The translations under genes were made by a program, and so were the position numbers. Shown piece after piece: positions 1 to 8,700 of a DNA stretch of 64,000 bases. The stretch is from positions 372,001-436,000 of the forward strand of contig NZ_FNDY01000001.1 in assembly GCF_900099895.1 (NCBI RefSeq), written 5' to 3'. The notes under the pieces were generated by a model that saw only the letters and a list, made by a program, of their open reading frames with translations, was not told the DNA's origin and did not search any database. Source of the stretch: Paenibacillus naphthalenovorans. Lineage in GTDB: Bacteria > Bacillota > Bacilli > Paenibacillales > NBRC-103111. Within the stretch, counting starts at the first letter, position 1, and every line of letters begins with the position of its first letter.

Positions 1-300
1 GGTAATAGGTACGCCGGCGGTAACGCGCCCGATCAAAGGCACTCTGGCGACCGATACGGAGAATGCGCCGTCCGCCGAGCTTCCGTCCAATATTTCAATA
101 GCTCTCGGCTTCGTCGGGTCTCTGCGAATCATTCCTTTCTTTTCCAATCGTTCCAAGTGCCCGTGAACTGTGGAACTGGAGGCCAGTCCCACAGCCTCTC
201 CGATCTCTCTTACTGAAGGGGGATAGCCTTTTTCTCTGACCTCATTCTTGATAAAGTCTAGAATCGCCTGCTGCCGATTGGAAATTTTGCTCAAGATCAT
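1..300 (-). CDS. lexA: LexA repressor (SOS regulator), C-terminus outside window
   Basis: Transcriptional repressor of the SOS response that cleaves itself when RecA filaments form. The visible 100 codons hold the winged helix-turn-helix, with the motifs [17 protein letters not shown] and STVHGHL at about residues 24-46, and [12 protein letters not shown] after it. The Ala-Gly autocleavage site appears near residue 95 as VTAGVPIT. The Ser/Lys catalytic part lies beyond the left edge. The ATG at 298-300 follows a GGAG ribosome site. The gene faces yneA, and their shared spacer carries four LexA boxes, so it is very likely autoregulated. This is the same arrangement as dinR/yneA in Bacillus subtilis. 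Confidence 0.97.
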   Translation of the reverse strand, partial: MILSKISNRQQAILDFIKNEVREKGYPPSVREIGEAVGLASSSTVHGHLERLEKKGMIRRDPTKPRAIEILDGSSADGAFSVSVARVPLIGRVTAGVPIT

Positions 301-329
301 CACTCCATTTTTGGTAATCATTACTTAGA

Positions 330-358
330 AGTATAACATAGAACCGGAGTTCGTACAA
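330..358 (-). promoter_or_regulatory. lexA promoter
   Basis: On the minus strand a -35 TTGTAC (353-358) and a -10 TATACT (330-335) are separated by 17 bp. LexA box 1 fills most of the spacer and box 2 overlaps the -35, so bound LexA would block RNA polymerase. Confidence 0.7.
340..353. promoter_or_regulatory. LexA box 1
   Basis: The sequence AGAACCGGAGTTCG contains a perfect GAAC-N4-GTTC palindrome, the core of the Bacillus SOS box (CGAAC-N4-GTTCG type). It lies in the spacer of the lexA promoter. Confidence 0.85.
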
Positions 359-369
359 ACATAAGTTCG
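356..369. promoter_or_regulatory. LexA box 2
   Basis: CAAACATAAGTTCG reads on the other strand as CGAAC-TTAT-GTTTG, with one full and one near-full half site. It lies between the lexA and yneA promoters and overlaps the lexA -35. Confidence 0.75.
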
Positions 370-378
370 AATAAACGG

Positions 379-407
379 TTGACACAAACAAATGTTCCTG
401 ATAGATT
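379..407 (+). promoter_or_regulatory. yneA promoter
   Basis: A perfect -35 TTGACA (379-384) and a -10 TAGATT (402-407) are 17 bp apart, upstream of yneA. LexA box 3 sits inside the spacer. Confidence 0.75.
385..398. promoter_or_regulatory. LexA box 3
   Basis: CAAACAAATGTTCC is a near-palindromic SOS box with the GTTC half intact. It fills the spacer of the yneA promoter. Confidence 0.7.
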
Positions 408-413
408 AAAAAC

Positions 414-427
414 AGAACAAATGTTTG
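414..427. promoter_or_regulatory. LexA box 4
   Basis: AGAACAAATGTTTG has an intact GAAC half site. It lies around the predicted yneA transcription start and ends at the GGAGG ribosome site (427-431). Confidence 0.7.
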
Positions 428-437
428 GAGGTCGATC

Positions 438-806
438 ATGATGATTCAAAATTCTCGGCTTATACATAACTATCATTCCCGCCAGGTAATGCTAACCAAG
501 CATAATGATAATAATAATAAGGGAACATATGTTCGTGCTACCGTTTTGGGTGCCTTGCTTTTTTGTGCAGTGTTCTTTATCTCTACGATGTTCAGCTTCT
601 TTTTTGACCAAGATGTTCATGCGGCATCCTCGCAGCCTCAGATGTATTCTTACGTGGAGGTTGAATCGGGGGACACGCTTTGGAGCATTGCCTCTCAGTA
701 TGCGGACCAAGGACAGGATATAAGGGAATATATACATCAGATCAAAGGGATCAACCATCTTAAGAATTCCCATTTGCAAGTAGGACAAAAATTGTTGCTT
801 CCCTAA
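438..806 (+). CDS. yneA: Cell division suppressor YneA (LysM protein)
   Basis: SOS-induced inhibitor that delays septation during DNA damage, acting at the membrane and cell wall. The 122-residue protein has one membrane segment at about residues 33-54 (VLGALLFCAVFFI). A C-terminal LysM domain from about residue 70 begins YVEVESGDTLWSIASQY and ends at VGQKLLLP. The start is the first of two ATG codons behind GGAGG. It has its own promoter with LexA boxes and faces lexA. The yneB resolvase that follows yneA in B. subtilis is absent here. An Asn-rich stretch comes from a short ATA-rich repeat at 502-519. Confidence 0.9.
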   Translation: MMIQNSRLIHNYHSRQVMLTKHNDNNNKGTYVRATVLGALLFCAVFFISTMFSFFFDQDVHAASSQPQMYSYVEVESGDTLWSIASQYADQGQDIREYIHQIKGINHLKNSHLQVGQKLLLP

Positions 807-848
807 TCGCTGCGCATGTGCCGTATTGCTTCTCTTGACAATCAGATT

Positions 849-885
849 CGGTAATGTCAAAGTATAATTTGAAATGACATTACCG
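849..885. promoter_or_regulatory. 11-bp inverted repeat around a TATAAT box
   Basis: CGGTAATGTCA (849-859) and TGACATTACCG (875-885) form a perfect inverted repeat with a 15-base spacer. The spacer contains TATAAT (863-868). The right arm runs up to the GGGAGG ribosome site of the next gene. This could be an operator for a dimeric regulator or a leader hairpin. Confidence 0.55.
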
Positions 886-896
886 GGAGGATCGGC

Positions 897-1091
897 ATGA
901 GTGAATCGAATCATGATGCATTGGTGCGGCGAATTAACGAATTGGCCCGCAAAGCGAAATCGGAAGGGCTAACCGATGCCGAACTGGATGAACGCAATGG
1001 ATTAAGAAGGAAGTATATCGATTCTTTTAAAACCTCCTTGCGTGGTCAACTGGATAACATCAAGTTTGTTGATCAGGAAGAGAAGAAGTAA
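897..1091 (+). CDS. YnzC-like DUF896 protein
   Basis: Small cytoplasmic protein of 64 residues of the DUF896/YnzC family, whose members form a short helical hairpin; the biochemical role is unknown. The family pattern is clear in RRINELARKAKSEGLT and in RRKYIDSFKTSLRGQLDNI. The start follows GGGAGG with good spacing. In B. subtilis ynzC sits in the SOS-regulated yneA operon. Here it follows yneA directly, but it also has its own TATAAT inside an inverted repeat, so it may be expressed separately. Confidence 0.85.
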   Translation: MSESNHDALVRRINELARKAKSEGLTDAELDERNGLRRKYIDSFKTSLRGQLDNIKFVDQEEKK

Positions 1092-1107
1092 GAAGGGGGG
1101 TTAAGGG

Positions 1108-2097
1108 ATGAATTATCGTGTTTTGGGCAAAAGCGGAATTGCCGTTTCCGAGCTTTGTTTAGGAACAATGACATTCGGAAATACGACAAACGAACAAGAC
1201 TCGATTGAAATGGTTCATCGTTTTTTGGATCGCGGAGGAAACTTTATTGATACGGCGGATGTGTATGTCTCCGGTGTTTCCGAAGAGATCGTGGGAAAAG
1301 CGATTCGGGAGCGTCGTTCCGATGTGATCTTGGCGACCAAGGTACGCTTTCCTACAGGTAATAATGTCAATCACGTCGGTTTATCCCGAAAACATATTCT
1401 CGACGGTGTGGAAGCCAGTCTTCGTCGATTAGGCACTGATTATATCGATTTATATCAAATGCATGTATGGGATCAAATTACGCCCATAGAAGAAACATTG
1501 AGAACTTTGGATGATCTGGTTACTTCAGGCAAAGTACGGTATATCGGCTGCTCCAACTTTTTGGCCTATCAGCTGATGAAATCATTAAGCATCAGTGACT
1601 TTAATCGTTATGCCCGTTTTATCTCCATTCAACCGCAGTACAGTTTAGTATGCCGTACGATGGATCGTGAGGTTCTGCCTCTTTGTTTGGAGGAAAACGT
1701 TGGTGTGATCCCTTGGGCTCCTCTTGGCGGCGGCTTCTTGACAGGAAGATATGTTCGTGGACAGGAACCGACGGAAGGGCGTTTGGCGTCTAAAACGGGA
1801 GAAAGCCGTTGGGAAATTCGCAATACGGAGAAAAACTTCCGCATTCTGGATGAATTGATTTCGGTTGCCCATGAGACGGACAAGACCCCGGCTCAGGTGG
1901 CATTGAACTGGTTGATTCATAAACCGGGCATCACTTCTCCTATTTTTGGCGCGAGGACATTGGAACAATTCGAGGAAAACATGGGAGCGGTGGATTGGAA
2001 GCTGGACGACTCCTTGTGGCAGCGTCTGGATGATGTAAGCGCTCTGGAATACGAATATCCAACCCGATTTATTGATAAATTTTCGCGCAAGGTGTAA
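1108..2097 (+). CDS. Aldo/keto reductase
   Basis: NADPH-dependent oxidoreductase of the aldo/keto reductase superfamily, predicted to be a cytoplasmic TIM barrel; 329 residues, the usual length. The catalytic tetrad can be followed: Asp in FIDTADVY (about 48), Tyr five residues later, Lys in ILATKVRF and His in LYQMHVWD. The C-terminal cofactor region includes SPIFGARTLEQFEEN. The overall pattern resembles the YhdN/GSP69 group, but the substrate cannot be read from sequence. A purine-rich ribosome site AAGGGGGG precedes the ATG. Confidence 0.88.
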   Translation: MNYRVLGKSGIAVSELCLGTMTFGNTTNEQDSIEMVHRFLDRGGNFIDTADVYVSGVSEEIVGKAIRERRSDVILATKVRFPTGNNVNHVGLSRKHILDGVEASLRRLGTDYIDLYQMHVWDQITPIEETLRTLDDLVTSGKVRYIGCSNFLAYQLMKSLSISDFNRYARFISIQPQYSLVCRTMDREVLPLCLEENVGVIPWAPLGGGFLTGRYVRGQEPTEGRLASKTGESRWEIRNTEKNFRILDELISVAHETDKTPAQVALNWLIHKPGITSPIFGARTLEQFEENMGAVDWKLDDSLWQRLDDVSALEYEYPTRFIDKFSRKV

Positions 2098-2121
2098 ATG
2101 ACGATATAAGGGGCACTCATC

Positions 2122-2631
2122 ATGTCACGTAAGTGGGAACGTATGGTTCGTAAAAATACGAAAATTTCTAATATGCAGCGGAGGAAGAGCGGAAAAGGTG
2201 AGATATCGGGAGTAAATGCCGACGGTTCGGTCATATTCAAAGGCCGGAGCTGGTTTTTGCCGATGCTGCTCGTGGCTACCGGTGTTTTTTGCTTTATCGT
2301 GTTTCGGAATCAACCCGGGCAAGAACAGCTGTATTGGATTACAGGAGCAAGCTATATATTTCTGGCGTTACTGATTTATTGGATTCGGCGCCCTTTTTTG
2401 AAAATCGATAAAAAAACCTTATCTTCCCGCCGATTTGGAGGGGACCGTTTTTATGACGCGGACCAAATCAAGGATATTACCATAAGCAAAGACGCGATAG
2501 TCATTAACTTTAAGGCAAAAGGAAAACGGTGGGTTTTCACCAAGATCTATCATATGTTTCCGATCGATTCCGCTAGAATCAAGCTTCAGGAGTATGCTGA
2601 AAAATACAACGTGACGTTAATACAAGATTAA
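2122..2631 (+). CDS. Conserved membrane protein, unknown function
   Basis: I do not recognise this 169-residue protein by name. It has a basic N-terminus (RKWERMVRKNTK), then two hydrophobic segments at about residues 47-63 (FLPMLLVATGVFCFIVF) and 74-90. A soluble tail of about 75 residues alternates short strands and turns, as in small PH-like domains attached to bacterial membrane proteins. It is spaced 24 bp after the reductase and 24 bp before the HAD gene, so it is probably cotranscribed. Confidence 0.7.
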   Translation: MSRKWERMVRKNTKISNMQRRKSGKGEISGVNADGSVIFKGRSWFLPMLLVATGVFCFIVFRNQPGQEQLYWITGASYIFLALLIYWIRRPFLKIDKKTLSSRRFGGDRFYDADQIKDITISKDAIVINFKAKGKRWVFTKIYHMFPIDSARIKLQEYAEKYNVTLIQD

Positions 2632-2655
2632 CATCTGGAAAGAGGAACACTTTTT

Positions 2656-3447
2656 ATGGCGATCAAAGCAGTACTTTTTGATTTGGATGATACGCTGCTG
2701 TGGGATGACCGCAGTGTGAAAGAAGCTTTTCAAGCAACCTGTGCTGAAGCGGCTAAACATTATCAAGTGGATCCGGATCAGTTGGAGGAAGCCGTACGAC
2801 GTGAAGCCCGCGCTTTATATGAATCGTACGAGACGTTCCCGTTCACAAAAATGATCGGAATTAACCCGTTTGAAGGACTCTGGGCGCATTTTACCCAAGG
2901 GAAACAAGAAGAATTTCGCAAGCTTCAAGCGCTGGCTCCCCAATACCGTACCGAGTCTTGGACACGCGGGTTGAAAGCGGTAGGCATTGAAGACAAGGAG
3001 CTTGGCTATAAACTTGGAGAGCTGTTTCCCGTAGAACGAAGAAATCGCCCCATCGTCTATGAGGAAACATTCGAGGTGCTGGACCAGCTGAAGGGCCGGT
3101 ACCAGCTGCTCCTTTTGACGAACGGTTCGCCCGATTTGCAACAGGAAAAGCTGGCAGGCGTTCCTGAGCTTGCTCCGTATTTTGATCATATCGTCATCTC
3201 CGGAGATTTTGGTCAAGGGAAGCCGGCGGCTGCGATCTTTGAACACGCAATGGGTTTGTTAGGGATTCAAGCGGATGAAGGTGTGATGATCGGGGATAAG
3301 CTGACGACGGATATTCTCGGCTCCAATACCGTCGGTATGCGCAATATGTGGATCAACCGCCACGGTCTAAAGCGTACGGATGACATCGTACCGTCGCACG
3401 AAATCAAAAGCTTGCGTGAGATTCAATCGGTCATCGATTCGTTGTAA
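2656..3447 (+). CDS. HAD family hydrolase
   Basis: Haloacid dehalogenase-type phosphatase, 263 residues. Motif I is FDLDDTLLW (nucleophile Asp about residue 9), motif II is LLLTNGS, the conserved Lys is in GQGKPAAAIF, and motif III is MIGDKLTTDILGSNTVGM. The helical cap between motifs I and II places it in subfamily I, like B. subtilis YsaA or YfnB. Substrates are probably small phosphorylated metabolites. The start follows GAGGAAC. It is the last gene of this group and is followed by a strong bidirectional hairpin. Confidence 0.88.
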   Translation: MAIKAVLFDLDDTLLWDDRSVKEAFQATCAEAAKHYQVDPDQLEEAVRREARALYESYETFPFTKMIGINPFEGLWAHFTQGKQEEFRKLQALAPQYRTESWTRGLKAVGIEDKELGYKLGELFPVERRNRPIVYEETFEVLDQLKGRYQLLLLTNGSPDLQQEKLAGVPELAPYFDHIVISGDFGQGKPAAAIFEHAMGLLGIQADEGVMIGDKLTTDILGSNTVGMRNMWINRHGLKRTDDIVPSHEIKSLREIQSVIDSL

Positions 3448-3530
3448 ATTGGTCCTAATACTTCATCATATTGTAGGTAAAAGAAAACCCCTCTGTTAGG
3501 GGAGGCCACTGAAAAAGTCCCTTTGAATTA

Positions 3531-3577
3531 AAAAAAGGTACAGTCCCTAAAATAAATGAGAAGGCTGTACCTTTTTT
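3531..3577. terminator. Bidirectional terminator
   Basis: A perfect 13-bp inverted repeat, AAAAAAGGTACAG (3531-3543) and CTGTACCTTTTTT (3565-3577), provides U-runs on both strands. It ends the HAD-containing operon. Confidence 0.85.
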
Positions 3578-3797
3578 CCTGTATAATTAAGCTATTCGAT
3601 TCACCTGATTTTATTGGCATGGGAAGATTAATGCTTGTGATCACACCTAATTGTTCCCCTATTTTCTCTTTAGAAATCGTTTGGCCTGATACCCCATACA
3701 ATGAGTCATTCCACCCAATAGCCTTTGGATATAAACCGTCCCCCGTACGGTTTGACTCAGTCTTAGAGCAACTGGCTAGTAAAAAGTTCAATATATG

Positions 3798-3830
3798 AAA
3801 AAAATAACCTACTTGATTGAAGTCGGTTAC
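3798..3830 (-). terminator. Terminator of a lost minus-strand gene
   Basis: Read on the minus strand, AACCGACTT (3828-3820) pairs with AAGTAGGTT (3814-3806) with one mismatch and is followed by a U-run. It lies just after the stop of the gene fragment at 3837-3914. Confidence 0.6.
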
Positions 3831-3836
3831 TTCGTT

Positions 3837-3914
3837 TTAATGCTCTCTGAATTTAGGAAGTACTGGTTCCGGCCATTCATAGTCTTTATAGTCCCTAATA
3901 GTACTCGATGCCGC
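3837..3914 (-). pseudogene. C-terminal fragment of an unidentified gene
   Basis: The minus strand has an open stretch of about 25 codons ending in YEWPEPVLPKFREH and TAA, with a terminator directly after it. An in-frame stop lies just upstream, so only the tail of a former gene remains. I cannot assign a family. Confidence 0.35.
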
Positions 3915-4046
3915 TTATTGACCATATTGTTCGGAATCTTGAATCGGATGGAGGTCACTGAGGTGACGGGGATACCCCCTTTTCAATTTTGTAAAACAAA
4001 AAGAAGCCAAACCTTGGTAAAATGGAAGTGACGATCAACCATTCAA

Positions 4047-4739
4047 ATGGATTTAGAAGAAGATATTCCCGCGGGGCATCTGGTCCGCATTGTCAATGAT
4101 GCGGTTAATCGGTTAGACGACAACATCTTTGCGGCTGCTTACCCGGGTGGGGGGCGGGATAGCTGCCAACCGAAAATGCTTACGAAAGTCATCGTGTACG
4201 CCTACACCCAGCGAATCTATTCCTCTCGTCAGATCGCAAAGCCGTCCGCGAAAATATCATGTTCATGTGGCTTGCGGCCAGACAGCGGCCGGATTTCCGC
4301 ACCATTAACCGCTTCCGCTCCGAGCGGATGAAAGATGTTCTCGAAACGGTTTTTACAGCCATTTTGGGTTTGCTTGTCGAGGAGAAGTACGTCAAGCTGG
4401 AGCACTATTCCGGAGTCGGGGGTGCACAGGCTGTCCTTTGAAGGATGCCTGCACGAAAGCCAAAGGGAACCGGGAAATCCGGGGGAGTCTCAGTACCTTC
4501 GCTACAAGCAGCAGAGGCGGGAAAAGCTGCGAAGTGAGGAAGGCTACGCGTTGTCGGTTCGACGCATGATTGAACCGGAGAGTGTGTTCGGACAAATGAA
4601 AAACAACCGGAACTTCCGGCGTTTCCTGCTTCGCGGCTTGCCCAAAGTGAGCCTGGAGGTCGGGTGGCTTTCCCTTGCCCATAATTTATTAAAGTGGGCG
4701 GCGATGAACCAAAAAGGTCGAGTAAGAGAGCAAGTATAG
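4047..4739 (+). pseudogene. IS1182-family transposase remnant, frameshifted and deleted
   Basis: The N-terminal part is typical of IS1182-type transposases (MDLEEDIPAGHLVRIVNDAV, then TKVIVYAYTQRIYSSRQIAK). The frame changes near 4240, where coding resumes as ENIMFMWLAARQRPDFRTIN, and again near 4415. After KYVKLEHY the middle of the protein, including most DDE catalytic residues, is missing. The C-terminal part is intact (EPESVFGQMKNN, FRRFLLRGLPKVSLEVGWL). About 690 bp remain of a gene usually above 1.3 kb, so no active transposase can be made. Confidence 0.9.
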
Positions 4740-4757
4740 CCCTCTACTCGACCTTTT
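4711..4757. terminator. Hairpin at the transposase 3' end
   Basis: AAAAAGGTCGAGTA (4711-4724) pairs with TACTCGACCTTTTT near 4744-4757. The stop codon TAG lies in the loop, and A and T runs flank both sides. Confidence 0.75.
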
Positions 4758-4789
4758 TTTCTGTATGGAAACGAGAAGTTAAGAAAACA

Positions 4790-4837
4790 GGGCCGTCCCT
4801 GCGTAGCTAAAAGCTACTTTTGGGACGGTCCCTTTTT
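4790..4837. terminator. Compound hairpin near the right end of the IS remnant
   Basis: GGGCCGTCCC (4790-4799) pairs with GGGACGGTCCC (4822-4832) with one extra base. A nested GTAGCT/AGCTAC stem (4803-4808, 4812-4817) lies inside, and TTTTT follows. It probably came with the insertion sequence and may now also end mtnD transcripts. Confidence 0.6.
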
Positions 4838-4918
4838 CGTCGTCCTGCTTTGGCTGCCCCGAGAAAAGTGTAAGTTCTTCCGTGGCCTCCTTATATGGCG
4901 GGGTTCATTGTTATTTAA

Positions 4919-5461
4919 TTATGCCTTCTGGAACGTCGGATCCTCGAACGGATGTGCAATCCAGCCTTCCGTTTCAATAAAGAGGCGAACGGCCACGATT
5001 TGGCGGTTTTCCATTAAAGTGAAGAAGTGAGGCTTGTTCTCCGGTACGGAAATGACATCACCTGCTTCCAGTTCGACGTCAAAATAGCCTACATCGTCGC
5101 TGCCTTTAATAATGAATATGCCTTTACCTGCTGTAATGGCGCGCACTTCATCTTCCGTATGCGTATGCACCTGCTCGAATTTTTTAAGCAGTTCATCCAG
5201 GTTGGGCGTCGCATCGGAAAGAGCGATGACGTCCCATGTCCGGTACCCGCGGCGGTTTGCAAGATCGCGGATTTCCGCATCGAAAGTGGATAAAATTTGC
5301 GCTTTTTCATCATCGGTCAGTACAAATTTTTCTTGAAGCTCAGCCGGCAGCTTCGCAGCGTTCCAGTGTTCATACAGCACCTCTTGCTTATCCAAAAATG
5401 CCTTGACATTTTGCTCGCCGGTGATTCGTTCGTTGGTATTGCGAATTCTGATTTCTGCCAT
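4919..5461 (-). CDS. mtnD: Acireductone dioxygenase
   Basis: Methionine salvage enzyme that cleaves acireductone to 2-keto-4-methylthiobutyrate and formate (Fe form). The 180-residue cupin carries the metal motif HTHTEDEVR (two His and a Glu, about residues 98-104) and the third His in ENKPHFFTL. Length and order fit the ARD family. The ATG at 5459-5461 follows AGGAGAAGAGGG. It stands alone, without the other mtn genes, divergent from metH, which also acts in methionine metabolism. A clear promoter lies upstream. Confidence 0.95.
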   Translation of the reverse strand: MAEIRIRNTNERITGEQNVKAFLDKQEVLYEHWNAAKLPAELQEKFVLTDDEKAQILSTFDAEIRDLANRRGYRTWDVIALSDATPNLDELLKKFEQVHTHTEDEVRAITAGKGIFIIKGSDDVGYFDVELEAGDVISVPENKPHFFTLMENRQIVAVRLFIETEGWIAHPFEDPTFQKA

Positions 5462-5487
5462 GGTAAATCCCTCTTCTCCTATAAGAA

Positions 5488-5736
5488 TTGTTCGTTTCTA
5501 TATATATTATAGTGAAAGGTGCCACATCTGTCGATGAGTATTGGAGAAAGATTTCAATCTTTTTGCATCGTGAGCTGTTGAACATGATGGAAGTTCCTTT
5601 TCATCATGGCATGTTTCTGGTACACTTTAGGGATAAACGATTTGCTGAATTTCGTGTTTATTCGACAGCGACGAAAGAGATGCTGGTTGAGAAAAAGAGA
5701 CGACAGGTATGGCGGCAGTTTGAAAGGGGATTATTG
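5488..5736 (+). other. metH leader, open in the metH frame
   Basis: The metH frame stays open for 83 codons upstream of the chosen start. The predicted peptide does not resemble the start of any methionine synthase, so I treat this as the leader. No S-box, T-box or B12 riboswitch pattern was recognised. Confidence 0.4.
5506..5534 (-). promoter_or_regulatory. mtnD promoter
   Basis: On the minus strand TCGACA (5529-5534) and TATAAT (5506-5511) are separated by 17 bp, about 45 bp before the mtnD start. No S-box (SAM riboswitch) was seen in the leader. Confidence 0.7.
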
Positions 5737-8700
5737 ATGGATAAGTCATCCTTGCAAGAGCAATTACAAAAGAAAATTATGATATTGGATGGTGCCATGG
5801 GTACCATGATCCAGCAGGAAAATCTCACTGCGGAAGATTTCGGCGGGGAAGAGCTGGACGGGTGTAATGAAATCCTTGTTCTTACCAGACCGGATATTAT
5901 CCGTAAAATTCATGAAGCTTATTTTGCCGCAGGCGCGGATATCGTTGAGACCAATACCTTCGGAGCTACCAGCGTGGTGCTCGCGGAATATGGTCTGCAG
6001 GATCGTGCCCGGGAAATCAATCTGGCTGCAGCCAAGCTGGCTATCGAGGCAGCTAATAAATACAGTACACCGGAATGGCCGCGTTATGTGGCAGGCGCCA
6101 TGGGTCCGACAACCAAGACGCTTTCGGTCACAGGCGGCGTCACATTCGATGAATTGATCGACAGCTATTATGAACAAGCGCTGGCGTTAATCGAAGCCGG
6201 CGTAGATGCGCTGCTGCTGGAGACTTCCCAAGATACGCTTAACGTGAAAGCCGGAAGCATCGGCATTCGCAAGGCGTTCGATCAGATGGGCAGAAAGCTT
6301 CCTCTGATGATTTCCGGTACGATCGAACCGATGGGGACGACGCTTGCCGGTCAAAACATCGAGTCGTTCTATATTTCCCTCGAGCATTTGGAGCCGATTT
6401 CGATCGGTTTGAACTGCGCGACGGGACCGGAATTTATGCGGGATCATATTCGGACGCTGGCTGATATCGCCGGTACGGCCGTCAGCTGTTACCCGAATGC
6501 AGGACTGCCGGATGAGAACGGAAATTACCATGAATCTCCGGAGACGTTAGCGATGAAGATGGCGGGATTCGCCGAGCAGGGTTGGCTGAACATTGCCGGA
6601 GGCTGCTGCGGTACAACGCCTGACCATATTCGAGCCTTGGCGGAGACGCTCAGCTCATACAAGCCTCGGGTGCATAGAGGGACTCACCCGCCGGCCGTTT
6701 CCGGGATAGAGACGGTATATATTGAAGACGCGAATCGTCCGTACATGGTTGGAGAGAGAACAAACGTTCTAGGTTCGCGTAAATTTAAGCGCCTGATTGC
6801 TGAAGGCAAGTATGAGGAAGCGTCGGAAATTGCCCGCGCTCAAGTGAAGGGCGGAGCCCACGTGATCGACGTCTGCCTGCAGGATCCGGATCGCGACGAG
6901 ATGGCGGATATGCAGAAGTTTCTGGAGCTTGTCGTCAAGAAAGTAAAGGTACCGCTGATGCTCGACTCCACGGACCACCGGGTCATTGAGCTGGGCCTAA
7001 AGTATTCTCAGGGCAAGGCGATCATTAACTCGATCAACCTGGAGGATGGCGAAGAGAAGTTCGAGAAAGTCGTACCGCTCATTCATAAATATGGCGCAGC
7101 TGCTGTCGTAGGTACTATTGACGAACGGGGACAAGCTATTACAGCGAAAGACAAACTGGAGGTTGCCCGGCGCTCCTATGATCTGCTTGTGAACAAATAT
7201 GGAATGAACCCGAACGATATCATTTTTGACCCTCTCGTTTTTCCTGTAGGTACGGGTGATCAGCAGTATATCGGATCGGCGAAAGAAACGATTGACGGCA
7301 TTCGCATGATCAAGGAAGCGATGCCGGATACGGAAACGATCCTCGGTCTCAGCAACGTCTCGTTCGGTCTCCCGGAGGCTGGGCGTGAAGTGCTTAACGC
7401 CGTCTTTTTGTACCACTGTACGAAGGCAGGACTGGATTACGCTATTGTCAATACGGAGAAGCTGGAACGTTATGCGTCCATTCCTGAAGAAGAGCGGAGA
7501 TTGGCGGAAAACCTCATCTATGATACCAATGATGATACGCTGGCCGCGTTTGTTGCGCATTTCCGCAGCAAGAAGGTCGAGAAGAAAGAGAAGATTTCCA
7601 ATCTGACCTTGGAGGAGCGTCTGGCTTCTTATGTGGTAGAAGGCACCAAAGAAGGCCTGATTCCGGATTTGAACGACGCGCTGCAAAAATATTCGCCGCT
7701 TGAGATCATTAACGGTCCTCTGATGAAAGGGATGGAGGAAGTCGGACGGCTTTTCAATAACAACGAGCTCATCGTAGCCGAGGTACTGCAGAGTGCTGAA
7801 GTGATGAAGGCATCGGTTTCGCATTTGGAGCAGTTCATGGAAAAGACGGAGAGCGCCGTCAAAGGAAAAATCATCTTGGCAACGGTGAAGGGCGATGTAC
7901 ATGACATTGGTAAAAACCTCGTCGAAATCATTTTGTCCAATAACGGATATAAAATTATCAACTTGGGCATCAAAGTTCCGCCCGAGCAGTTGATTGAAGC
8001 GTACCGCAAAGAGAAGGCGGATGCGATCGGTCTGTCGGGACTGCTTGTCAAATCGGCACAGCAAATGATCGTTACCGCTCAAGACTTGAAGAATGCGGGA
8101 ATTGATGTTCCTATTCTTGTAGGCGGAGCCGCATTAACACGGAAGTTTACCAAGACACGGATTGCTCCGGAATATGACGGCCTTGTCCTTTATGCCAAAG
8201 ACGCGATGGATGGCTTGGAAATCGCGAACAAGCTCAGCGACCCGGAACAAAAGCAGCAATTGATTCGTGAGCTGAGAGAAAGCATGGAGTCGGATGTGAA
8301 GGAATCCGGGCGTAAGGAAGAGCAAATGCCTGAGCTGACACGGGTGAAGGTATCTACGTTAGACCGGACGGTGCCGGTACAGCAGCCGCCGGATTTGGAA
8401 CGCCGCGTGCTGCGCGATTATCCGATCAGTCATTTGATGCCTTATATCAACATGCAGATGCTGCTTGGACACCATTTGGGGCTGAAAGGTAAAGTCGATC
8501 GATTGCTGGCCGAGAAGGACCCGAAAGCTGTTCAGTTGAAGGAAACGGTAGATCAGATTTTATTCGAAGCGCAGCGTGAAGGCATTATTAAAGCCCACGG
8601 TATGTATCGCTTCTTCCCGGCTCAGGCCGATGGCGACGATGTGCTGGTTTACGACCCGGAAGATCATACCAAGGTGCTGCAGAAATTTAGTTTTCCGCGG

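Larger units (their letters stand above)
3448..4046. other. Degenerate intergenic region without intact genes
   Basis: About 600 bases between the HAD gene and the transposase remnant. It holds the terminator at 3531-3577, the phrase GGCCACTGAAAAAGTCCC (3503-3520) that resembles an insertion sequence end, and a minus-strand gene tail with its own terminator. Open frames at 3556-3798 and 3795-4031 lack ribosome sites and family features and are probably chance. Confidence 0.5.

Noticed and set aside
3556-3798. Open frame of 80 codons
   Set aside because: No ribosome site and no recognisable family; overlaps a hairpin and an opposite frame in degenerate DNA.
3795-4031. Plus-strand frame of 78 codons
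   Set aside because: It overlaps a minus-strand terminator and a better minus-strand gene tail; composition looks non-coding.
5488-5736. Treating the extension as the metH N-terminus
   Set aside because: No similarity to methionine synthase starts; a good ribosome site precedes the ATG at 5737.
6997-8082. Long minus-strand frame inside metH
   Set aside because: Antisense shadow of metH without ribosome site or family features.
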